From: Amborella trichopoda
Lineage: Eukaryota > Streptophyta > Magnoliopsida > Amborellales > Amborellaceae
Assembly: GCF_000471905.2 (NCBI RefSeq)
Contig: NW_006498246.1
Coordinates: 729,570 to 793,569, forward strand
Length of the DNA: 64,000 nucleotides
Reading direction: 5' to 3'
Shown: piece by piece, positions 34,401 to 46,410 of the stretch
Numbering within the stretch: position 1 is the stretch's first letter
Layout: the number at the start of each line of letters is the position of its first letter
The notes under the pieces: generated by a model
Databases searched by the model: none
The model's input: the letters and a program-made list of their open reading frames with translations, nothing else
Told to the model about the DNA's origin: nothing
Translations under genes and position numbers: made by a program

Positions 34401-37400
34401 TGCTGTATCCTTTCCGTTATTTTTCTTTTAAAAGATTTATAGGGGACCGTGACCCATATATGATATGCAGCTACCTCCGAAGCCCATAATGACAAGCAGG
34501 CAAATTCAGGGTTATTTTTATTTAATTTTATTTATTCTTTTGTGATCATTCTTGCCTTCCCTGTCCTGTTTGAGAGAAAGAGTACAGAGAAGGGTGATAT
34601 GGTCTTTAATAAAGTTTGATCTTTCCAGGTCACTACTAAAAATGATGGAATCGAGTTCAGCTGCATGTTATTTGCGAGTTCTCCTTAACTTTTCTCTTAT
34701 GTTATGAAATGCTAAACAAATCATAAATAGTTTCTCACTATTTTTTGAGTAAAGTTCACTGTAAATAGTGTCTTGCTATTCATTCTGCTGGTAATGGTTT
34801 TAGACCAACCATGGACACAATCTTTGTTATATGAGTTGTTATTTCCTGAATTGTGAAAAGATATGTTGCCTGGCCGAGCAAACAAATCCAAAAGTTGTTT
34901 TTTTCGAGGTACTAATTGCAGCTGAGAGGGATATAGTTACAAAGGACATATCTTGGTTGCGAGGTGGCTGGCCAATGCAAGATGCCTTTTATGTGAGTAC
35001 CATTTTCAAAATTTTGCATTTGATTTATTGGCTTTATATTGTTTTTCCTCTTACGAGGATTTTGATTTTCTAGGCTATGATTGATGATGATTTCTATTAG
35101 AAACTGGATATGGAGTGTATAGAATATGCATGTATAAAAATCATTGTTTGCCAACGTGAGCGAGATGCCTCAGACTTGCCCAAGTTGTCCGGGTGGGGGT
35201 ATATATAATACTCTGAAGGGTATCCTAGAGACTTGCCTTTCTAATGAAAAACTTGGGCTGACATTGGTGGGGTTTCCATGGAATAGGCGGGTCCATACAG
35301 TAATCACCCAGGTATTTGATGCAGGAGAACTTGAAGAAACATAGAAAAATTGACAATTAGCACCTTGACATAAATAATTTTGGAGAAACCATGTGGCTCT
35401 CTCTCAAATAGGGCTCAACCCTTAGGCTTCTTTCACATGACAGAGTCTTTTCTTTTCTTTAAATAGGAATACGTGAATGACTCTCCAACCCATCCATGCC
35501 CTTATTTATAATGAAAACTTATTGTTTTGGACAATATTTGTCCATAAAATGATTAGAATGTTCTGTAAATAGTACTCATGAATAGTACTTGTGACTAGTT
35601 CCTATGAAACAAACAAAAAACATATAAAAACCCTAGAATCCCTAAAAAACTGAAAGCCTTTGAAATAAGCCCTAAAAGCATACTATGATATACATCATTT
35701 AAAGTTGAATAAAAATAAAGAATAGGAACAATTTTTCCCTCTATCATTCTCCCTTGGTAGGAGAAAACTCGTCCTCGAGTTTTGAAGTTTGCTAAGATGA
35801 ATTCAGCAGCAAAAACACCTTCTTCAACCTTTTTTGTTGTTGGCTAAAATATTATTCGTGGTAAAGATAATTCATCGAGAAACGGATCTTGATATGTATA
35901 TTGAGGAATTAGGGCCACAATTTACAAATCTGAACCGAACATGCTTCTACTGCACTAATCTGATTCCATTACCCTGAATTTCTTAAATGCTCTATCTCTT
36001 CAATATTAACGACATCTTCAATGGTCATGATTTGAGTCAGTCCTCCTATTGCCTTCTTTCCATATTCATCACCCTCTTTCAAAATATCTTCACCATCATC
36101 TTGATCCTTATCATAGATCAGATCTCCCAAGAAATCTCGTTGTTCATCTGAGTATACATCAAAGATTGGTGGTGAATCCCAATCTACAATTTGCTGAATT
36201 TCGATGCAATCGGTGTCAAAATAAAAAATTTCACTCTTCCAATCGAAAACCCTAGAGTAACGCACCCTATGTCTAGATCTCCGATCATTATTCTCATCAC
36301 TCAACTCCACACGCGGAAAGTGAAAGTAAAAAGGCTTGTACTCGATATCCTCTTGGGCCGAAAGATCATCGTCTTACCCATGTTTAGGCTTGTGAACTAC
36401 TGCACCAGCTGTTGTACTTGGCTTTCAAGTTCCTCAATTCTGTCTTCTATGGGATCACGGAGTGGATATACAGAAACCCCCTTCTACGGCCCCTGCTCGC
36501 TGCTATAGGTTCCTCGAAGTCACAAACCCTAAGCAAGTAATCTACAAAAATTGTTGAAATCAGCGAGAACTAGGTTGTTTTGGCAAAACTTTGGCCAAAA
36601 TCCGCAAATCCTAAACCCCACTATAACTTGCCCTCTTTGTTGTTGACCTAGGGTACCAAAAAAATGGTGCTACAGTAACTCCGTACTTGCTACAATAACT
36701 TATGTGTAGATCGCGAGCTCTGATACTACTTGATGCAGAAGAACTTGAAGAAATATAGAAAAATCCACAATAAGCACCTTGACACAAGCAATTTGGAGAC
36801 ACTTTAAGGCTTTCTCCTACCTAGTGCTCAACCATTAGGTTTCTTTTACAAGACAGTCTTTTCTTTTCTTTTCTTTAAAGAGAAATGCGTGAATGACTCT
36901 CTAGTCCATCCATGTTGTTATTTATAATGGAAAATTATTGTTTTGGATAATATTTGTCCACATAATGATTAGAATGATCTATATATTCGAACTTATTGTA
37001 ATGACAAAATTACCCCCATGAATAGTACTCACGAATAGTACTTGTGAATAGTTCCCATGAGATAAACAAAAAATATAAAAACCCTAGAATACCTAAAAAA
37101 CTAAAAATCTTATAAATAAGCACTAAAAACAAACTATAATATACATCTTTTAAAGTTGAAAAAAAATAAAGAATAAGAACAAATTTTCCCTCCATCAGCA
37201 TTGTAAGTGGAATATATAAGGGGGCGAAAATCCAACCCCCTTGTTCATTTTTCACCCTAGGGTGACCGAGTTGAGCCCAAAATTTGGCCATAGACTCCTT
37301 TTTGCATAACCTATCCACTGGATAGCTCAAATTTTGCTCAAATATCATGCATTTGAGATAAAGTATTTCAACTTAGGTTTTTCCTAGGCACGGTGGCAGC

Positions 37401-40400
37401 TTGAGGTACAGGCCGTGCACTTGATTTTGAAAATTTGCGATTTCTTCGTAATTGGTTGGCCTTGAGGAAATCTTTTCACTAAGCCTATTTTTTTGGTTCT
37501 TCATCAAGTCATGGGCTTGTTTCTCACATATACACACACACAACAACAAAAAAACAGTTCAGTTTTTTGATATTTCACTTTTAGATTTACTATTCAGTCC
37601 GAGCACTCAAAAACTGAGCCAAAGGGTGAGCCAGTGTCCATGTCCTTTGAGAGAGAGAGAGGTGGCAAGGTTCAGTGGAGAAGGCTGCTGTCTGTTTGTT
37701 TGCTCCCTGTAGTGGAGGTGTTAGACTAAATAAAGGGGCAAAATGCGTGACCAACATTTCCAGGTGATGTATCGAAAAAATATGGGCATTAGATAAGGTA
37801 AAATTCCTGGCCCCTATTGCTTGTGGGTCATAGCCTTGGACTGCTGTATAGACCCGCAATGTTGCATGGTCCAGTGTAAAAGATCAGCACTGACCTCCAA
37901 TGCTATACTCTGACATGGTTAGTAATATGCAGTAGCTAGTTATGCAAATTACTAAAGTGGTTCGCTGAAATAGATAAATCTTTGTGATGAAAAGTAGACA
38001 CATGTTAAGGTTTAAGCACATGTAATTATAGGCATGCTTGCATACCATTACATTATAGCATGCTACTTAAAATTAACTCAAACGGGACCACATTTTGTGC
38101 AACATTTGTAGTTGCATACATGTATAACATTGTTGTTCAACACTTAAAACATGATAACTGCAGAGACGTTCGGGCCATGTAGTGCACTAGATTTCACATG
38201 CAAATGCAATGGATGTGTGCAAAACATGACTAACATTTGCTAAAGTGTAGCTAGTGTGTAAATATTATGCCTTAAAAGTGTAAGCCTTGTTTACATAGCC
38301 ATTCACAATCTCAGGCCATGAACTTTTGCACAAACATGATTATAACATGTTTGGAGTGATTTAGTAGACTAACTCGTTCAATGACCATTACTACTATACT
38401 TTAGTAAGTTTATGGAATGAGTTGCTTTCAATGCATTGATCATGTAGTACTTTCAATGCATTGATCATGTAGTATAGTCATTAGAAGTTGGGTACGTACC
38501 ATTACACCCACTGTACACTAATCATAATATTGTTTCATTTAGATCGTGCATGCTCCATAGTGCATGACTTTTCTACATGGTAGAGCAATGCACTCTACTA
38601 ATATTTCTACGTGATAGAGCAATGCACTCTACTAATATTTCTACGTGATAGGGCAATGCACTCTATTAAGATATGGGCATCATGCACCTTAGTGCTCCTT
38701 ACTAGGACACATTGCATACACATTTATGACATGGATGAGATATGCACTTTATTGCATGTGTTATTCATGATGCTTTATTATGTATACGTTGCAAATAAAA
38801 AAATGATATTTTTTATTTTTTTATTTTTATATTTTTTCTAGGACTTAGAAAATATGTTATTTGGATTCTTAGTTTTCTTTACGGCTATTCTTGTCTTTTT
38901 TTAGTTATAGAGATTTAAGAGGTAGAATTGGAAGTTTAATTTTTTTTTTTTAAATAGATGGATATATATAGGGATTAGCATCGTTGGGTCGGTAAGGATA
39001 TGTTAAGACTTGTTTTTAAGAGATAAGGGAGAGATAGAGTTTAGTTTGTTATTTTTATTTATTATTCTTTATAAATTTGTATTTAAAGGGGAGAGGTCCC
39101 TTCTTTGTAGAGATGCCAAGATGGTGATTGGAAAATAGAGAAAGTAATTTTCTCTTGTGAAAAGATCTTGGGGTGGACTCCCCTCCAAACCCTGAGAGGG
39201 TATAATCTCTCAAACCCTTTTTTATTCTTTTAATTTTTTTTAGTTTATTATTTTCGCCGTACATCAATTGGTTTCAGAGCAAAGAAGATCTATCTATCGC
39301 AATGCCATCGAAACCTAATCCTGGTACGGATGATCACATGGGACAAATTTTAGAAAATCTAAATGAAGTCGTGGAAGATGTTCGAAGCGATGTTTATGAA
39401 TTGAATCAGCGGTTGCAACAGCTGGAGAATACTATTATTCAAGAAGAGGGTAATCACAACTATGAATAGTCGACACTAGATTTTTCCATAGAGATGAATC
39501 GAGACCCATAACTTACTAGGCGTGTCAATCTTGAATGTGACGATCACATTGTGATGTAAGAACCACGATCTAAGGAGCGTCCAGATGATTTTGATATTCA
39601 ACTCTATCTTCCCGAGTTTTATGAGGTAACTTGAAAGAGAAATCACGATCGAGCTTGAGACCCCAGTGTTTTACTTCAAGATGACCACAAAGTATTTGAT
39701 GAATTCGTTTATTGAAGAAAAAGTATCGAAGCGCATGATGGGACTACATCACCAATTATCTAGTTGGCCTCTGAAGGATGTGAACTCGAGGTCGAGTTTC
39801 TGCAACCCCAGAAGAATGATGCAAATAAAAAAGTGATATTCTTTAATTTTTTTATTTTTACATTTTCCTTGGACTTAAAGAATATGTTATTTGGATTTTT
39901 AGTTTTCTGTAGTGTTATTCTTGTCTTTTCTTAGTTGTAGAGATTTAAGGGGTAGAATTGAAATTTTTTTTTTTTTTAAAAAGATGGATATAGATAGGGA
40001 TTAGCATGGTTGGATTGGTTAGGATGTGTTAGACTTGTTTTTGAGAGATAAGGGAGAGAGAGCATTTAGTTTGTTATTTTTGTTCATTATTCTTTATAAG
40101 TTTGTATTTAGAGGGAAGATGTCCCTTCTTTGTAGAGATGGTGATTGGAAAATAGAGACTTTGGTCTTATGCAAAGATCTTGGGGTGGACTCCTTTGCAG
40201 ACCCCTGAAGAGGGTATAATCTCTCAAACCCTTATTTTATTTTTTTATTGTTTTTAGTTTATTATTTTTGCCCTACATCAGTATGGGGCATAGTTAAAAG
40301 TAAATTCTCCACCTTTCATTGACCTTGCCATCCTTCACCAAGACCCTTTGATCCTGTCTCTTGATGCATTTAACATGATCTACGTCTTGATACTTCTCTC

Positions 40401-43400
40401 TCTCATTTTTGCTAGTTTGAAGGCATCTCTTTCGCCTTCTCTTCTCTCAATTTAAAGCCTTATTGCCATATTCATCGTAATATTTGCTTGCACACTACAA
40501 CATGGGGGGCATGACCGGATACCTTGGGGCATTTTTTTGAGGCACTGCCTTCTTTTTTTTTTGGGGCCCCTAGCCTTGGTAGGAATTGAGCCTAAGATGT
40601 AGTGTTGCATATTCTCAAGCGCTAACCAATTAATCCCGGACCTTATCATTAATAACTACTTTCACTTTTTTGATTAATTCATCTATGGAGGAGCATGTTT
40701 TTTTGTTTCACTAGTAGCAACATCGTTTTATGTTTTGTGGTGTTCTCCAAATAAACGGGTTGTGAAACGAGAAATAATTTTTTACTTGGCTAGTGTGGAT
40801 CATGCTGTGGCCCAAAGCATACTTTGTCATTCTACTGAGCAGCTCATCCAAACAGGGCCTTATGGCACTCTTGGAAGTTACATATTAGATATCTCTTGGA
40901 TGTTTTAGAAACTAGTGTTTTTGTTGGATGGGATTTCTTTTCTAACTCAGATTTATTATGCCTTTTACTCATTCTACATTCGTCCTGGTTTCCCTTAAAC
41001 AGACATTTTCCCAGCATTCAGTACTTTCAGAATTATTTTTGGAGTACATAGTATCTGAACTCAACAACCATACACCAGACCAAGGAGGTGATTCTGAGAA
41101 AGGAGATTCTGTCAGGCACTTGGCTGAAGTCTGTAATGATGACGAGATTCCACAGGCTGCTATTCTTGCACTTACTGCTTTCTTCAGGTATGTGTATTTT
41201 AGGCTTGATTATAACTTATTGTATGCTTTGCATATTTTGTAATTCCCTTTAATATATTTTTATTTTTGGCATTTCAGAGGTGGTGGGAAAACTGGGAGAA
41301 GAACGGTGGAACAGAGTTATGCTGCCGTGCTTTGTGCACTAATTCTCCAATTAGGAAATTGTCATGGGTGGGCAGAAACTGGTCAACAACATTCACTTAG
41401 GTAAATCAATGAGAGTCATTTTGAAGATAAGTTTGCATATTTTATCTAATTACAAAGTCCAATAATTTTTCAGTGTTTTGGAACTCGGCTCAGGCCACTC
41501 AGCCCTAGCCTAAGCCAAGTTATCTGGCAAGTCCGAGTGGACTCACTCGAATAGTGTACAGGGACAAAAAGCCTTATATAAAAAAAATCGTTCAAAAGAA
41601 AAAAATAAAAATAAACTAATCCAAAAACAACATAAGAATCCAAATAAGCTGAACTAAAATATATAAGAATGGATTTAGAAAAATTTGATTTACAGTTGGA
41701 GATATTTCAGAACAATTTCAAAAAAAAAAAAACAAGAAAAAAAGAAAAATAGGGCATATGACAAGAAGAACTCGCCATTCATTGTCAAAACATCCAAACT
41801 ACATATACAATACTTATGCATTCATTCCCCATAAAATATAATTTTTATAAATTTTTAATTAACCAAAATTTACCCGAGTACTTGGCTGAGTCTGAGTGGA
41901 CTCTGTCCCCTTTGTAAACATTGATTTTTCATTCAGCCATATCTCTGTTTCCTTTGTCTCTTTTGTTTGATGGTTGTACTGATTTTTATGAGATAATTAC
42001 TTTTATGAGTAATCTTTTGTGTCAAAATACCTCGTCCTTTTTTCCTATTCTCTTGTTTATTTAGTCCATCTTGTATGTCAAAACATGATAAAATTGTTTT
42101 ATGTTTTATATTTGTAGGACTTTGTTGCCTGCTTTTTATTCCTTTTGTGAATGTGTTGGGGATCTTGAAATGGGGAAGGTACCATCCATATTGCTCTATT
42201 TTGTCACGTTATAAGTTTTTAAGTTATTTTCAAACAGTATCTGACTAGTTCAAATGCTTTAAGTTTAGATTTTGGCTAGGGATGGAGAACAGATTGAAAA
42301 TGGAAGGTGGATCAACCTTATAGAAGACTTGGCAAGTTGTGTCGCCATGAAAAGACCTAAAGAGGTACTGATCTAGTCTATAACATAAGCTCACATTGAC
42401 ATATGGTAGTTATGATTGCAATCGCTAGTTGGAAGATACATTATAGGTGTTTCTCTGGATCTGTGCCTGCAGCTGTGAACGATAAGGGAAAGTTTTATTC
42501 AAATGATTGTGAGAAATAGCTTAAGAATTTTTTGATGACTTGTTTCATGTCTTTACTTTTTCTACAGTGAACATTCTTCTTTTTGTTGTTATGAGGGGGC
42601 TGGGTGTACTTACCCAAAAAAAAAAAGGACAGCCAAAATATGGGGGACTGGGTGTGACTGCATTATCAACTATTTTGGTGAGTTCTATTTTCAGGTTCAT
42701 CCTATATGTAACATTTTGTCAAAGGCCTTGAATCGTAGCCAAAAGTTCCAGAGAGAAGCCGCTGCAGCAGCATTGTCACAGTTTGTTCGATATAGGTGAT
42801 TTAAAACTATAGTACTCAATTTCATCGGTTTATGACTGCCTCTTTTTGCCTTTATGTTGTATGTTGACATATTGGGATTCCATTGTTGCCACACTAGGTG
42901 GCTGTTTCTTGGATGATAATTTGTGTTAAGACCAATGGAATTCCTTTCAGCTGTATCAGAAGCTTAATAGCAACCAAGTCCCTGATATATATACTCTATT
43001 AGGACACCACTAAAAATTTCCTAGTTGAATATAGGCTTAGCATTTTTCTGATTTGCAGTTACTCGGACAAAAAGTGTTACTCGAAGGAATTTTTTTAATA
43101 TGAAATTTTGTGCTCCCCCCGAAAATCAGTAGATGATTATTTTGAGAAGGAGAGATTTAGATTTTGAGTGCTTTAACACTTGGATCTCACCCTCCAAAAA
43201 TGGGATGGTCTCTATTCAATCTTGGGATTTTATTTTTTTTCAGGCACGTTTTAAAATTTATTTCTAGGTGATTTGCTCAGTTGAAGGGGGGGTACATCCC
43301 CAAATTTTGGGTCCCAAATATACTCCTAGATTAAATTTTACCTGAGGGAATAAATGGAATTCCTTTCAGCTGTAAATTTTGGGGTCCTAAAAATTACTGA

Positions 43401-46373
43401 GGTTAGGTTTTACCCAAGGGAGTAAACGGAAAATATGCTCCCACTGGAGCACTGAATCTTTTTACTTTTCTGATGCTCATGATGATATCTATAGTTTTGG
43501 CTCTAAATTTTTATTCACTCCAAATTGATAGAAGGCATAAAAAATTGTTGAAACCTAGATAAGGTGTCCGTATGAAATTTAGTGTATTTGTATGATATTG
43601 AGTTGATAGTGGGAGTATTTTACTCATTTTACTGATTTTAGAGTTCGTCAATAATGTAATGCTTTGTTTTGGAACTGCCCCTTGCATGTCATTGATTTAT
43701 GACCATTGATCATGCAGTGATGGGTCTGGCTCTTTATTGGAGCATCTTGTAGAAGTTCTCTGTTTACATGTTGCAGATGAGTCAGCAACAGCAAGGCGTC
43801 TATGTTTGGTGGGGCTGGTGCAGGTCAAATTCCTTTGCATGCTGTATTCACCAAGGAACATTTTTTTGTATTTATTGCATTTATTACCAACCGAAGTTCT
43901 TTTTTGGGATATTCTTCATGTGCATTTGAAACTAGTAAATGGTAAAAGATTAAGATCTCTTTGCCATAATTGTCAAATGACTAAAGTCCTTGGTGTAATC
44001 CTGGAAACAAATGAAAGAAAGAGCAACTTATTTCTGAAGTCTCTGTTACTTGGTAATTTCCTACATGTAACTTTGGAGTAAACCGCCACATGTACTCTAC
44101 TGCTTGTCACAAATCAGAGAGAAACATTCTGAAAATATTCAAAAAGTTATTTGGTTGTAATATGCCTTAAGATCTTGAACTTCATAGTAAGTGAGCACAA
44201 TATTTTAGGCGCAAAATGCCGGACAGAAAATGTATCTTTCGATATTTATTGTTAAAAATTCTTTTTGTTTTGCTCATGACGCTTCTCTCCCCAATGTTTA
44301 CTACTAATCTTGGTTGGAACTTTTAGGACGTGTTTGATAACAGGAAGTTAGGGGGAGGAAGAAGGAACTTCCCCATTACTGTACAAGTTCTGTGTTGATG
44401 CATGGAGCTTACACAGTAAAGAAGCTCCACCTAGAACTTCCTTACTCCCTTGTGCTTAAAAAAAAAAAGGTTCCATCTAAAATGATGGAACTTAAAATAG
44501 GAACTTGGTTCCTCAAAGCCTATTCTACCTCCCTCCTTATATTTATATTTAATATGTTAATGTATATTTGTATTTGTATTATATTATATTATTTTATATA
44601 TATTGTATAATAGAAATAAATATCAATAAAATAATTTCTTATAATAATAAAAATATATATAAATAAAATAAATATAAAATACACTATATTATATATTATA
44701 TATTATATTATGTTATATATAATATATTTATTTAAATTATTATTATACATTTGCATTATATTTAATATATTTTATTATATAATGTATTTTATACATATAT
44801 ATATATATATTATTTATGTAATATAATGTATTTTATTATATATTATATAATAAAATAAATATAAAAATATACTATATTATATATTCTATATATAATATAT
44901 ATTTATATAGGGCAGTGATTTCAAGCAACGGTTGTATCATGGTATAATGCAACAATCTTCAAAAACCATGTTAGGGCAATTTGTTTGATCTAAATTTTGA
45001 AATATACACTCTTTTCATTCTAATGAATAATTACAAAACAAAAAAAAAATGAAAACGAAACCTAGAAAGTATTTTTTTAGCCCAATTAACATAGGCCATC
45101 CATTTTGAAAAGATGTTTAGATCTAGGCCTTAGAAGGGTTTTTTCTTTTCCAATTTTTTTAGATGGTTTTATTACCATTAGATGAACAATATCAAAAAAG
45201 AAAAAATGATATTGAATTTGTAAAGGCTAAGATCTTGAAATTCACCAAATGAATGGTCTAGATTCGTTGTTTGAAGGGACTCATTTTGTCCATATCTAGG
45301 ATTCAAATTGAACTTTTCTTTTGATGGGGATTGATTATTGAGTAGATGAAGAGCGTGTGTACTAAAAATTTTTGGGTACAACACAAATGACNNNNNNNNN
45401 NNNNNNNNNNNNNNNNNNNNNNNNNNNNNNNNNNNNNNNNNNNNNNNNNNNNNNNNNNNNNNNNNNNNNNNNNNNNNNNNNNNNNNNNNNNNNNNNNNNN
45501 NNNNNNNNNNNNNNNNNNNNNNNNNNNNNNNNNNNNNNNNNNNNNNNNNNNNNNNNNNNNNNNNNNNNNNNNNNNNNNNNNNNNNNNNNNNNNNNNNNNN
45601 NNNNNNNNNNNNNNNNNNNNNNNNNNNNNNNNNNNNNNNNNNNNNNNNNNNNNNNNNNNNNNNNNNNNNNNNNNNNNNNNNNNNNNNNNNNNNNNNNNNN
45701 NNNNNNNNNNNNNNNNNNNNNNNNNNNNNNNNNNNNNNNNNNNNNNNNNNNNNNNNNNNNNNNNNNNNNNNNNNNNNNNNNNNNNNNNNNNNNNNNNNNN
45801 NNNNNNNNNNNNNNNNNNNNNNNNNNNNNNNNNNNNNNNNNNNNNNNNNNNNNNNNNNNNNNNNNNNNNNNNNNNNNNNNNNNNNNNNNNNNNNNNNNNN
45901 NNNNNNNNNNNNNNNNNNNNNNNNNNNNNNNNNNNNNNNNNNNNNNNNNNNNNNNNNNNNNNNNNNNNNNNNNNNNNNNNNNNNNNNNNNNNNNNNNNNN
46001 NNNNNNNNNNNNNNNNNNNNNNNNNNNNNNNNNNNNNNNNNNNNNNNNNNNNNNNNNNNNNNNNNNNNNNNNNNNNNNNNNNNNNNNNNNNNNNNNNNNN
46101 NNNNNNNNNNNNNNNNNNNNNNNNNNNNNNNNNNNNNNNNNNNNNNNNNNNNNNNNNNNNNNNNNNNNNNNNNNNNNNNNNNNNNNNNNNNNNNNNNNNN
46201 NNNNNNNNNNNNNNNNNNNNNNNNNNNNNNNNNNNNNNNNNNTATAGGTGAGTGAACACTGGACGTATAGGAAAGACGAGTACACTTACGGTAAGTACAC
46301 CTCCAACGAACTACGATGAGTGTGATGGAAGAGTAGGCGACCACCACTGTCTCACTGTCTGTTACTATGGTGC

Positions 46374-46410
<37 letters not shown>

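Larger units (their letters stand above)
35317..37197 (-). mobile_element. Element B: non-autonomous gypsy-like LTR element
   Basis: An 1881-base relative of element A, antisense in SGR6 intron 16. LTRs are 35317-35746 and 36731-37197 (TG...CA on both). A primer-site reverse complement GCTCTGATACTA lies at 36717-36728. Beside the other LTR, on the - strand, are CTCGAGGACGAG-type sequence and the purine tract AAGGGAGAA, as in plant chromovirus 3' ends. Flanking GTATT (35312-35316) and GCATT (37198-37202) match at 4 of 5. The interior of about 1 kb has one short ORF and no pol. Confidence 0.85.
38787..40280 (+). mobile_element. Element D: small non-autonomous gypsy-like LTR element
   Basis: 1494 bases, sense to SGR6 in intron 16. 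LTRs are 38787-39266 and 39817-40280 (right copy TGATGCAAAT...CCCTACATCA). A primer site TGGTTTCAGAGC lies at 39269-39280. The interior of only 550 bases has a 55-codon ORF at its start and GAACTCGAGGTCGAG near the 3' LTR, the typical gypsy end. Flanks GTATA (38782-38786) and GTATG (40281-40285) match at 4 of 5. Different LTR sequence from A and B but the same architecture. Confidence 0.85.

Noticed and set aside
42540..42731. Repeat of GGGGGCTGGGTGT around an A-run as another micro-insertion
   Set aside because: The A-run does not abut the second copy (13 unrelated bases intervene), so the retroposition pattern does not hold.
43737..44081. 114-codon ORF as a separate protein
   Set aside because: It begins inside SGR6 exon 22 and reads through the intron; no independent gene evidence.
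45178..46347. Long ORFs on both strands over the gap
   Set aside because: They are open only because the run of N contains no stop codons.
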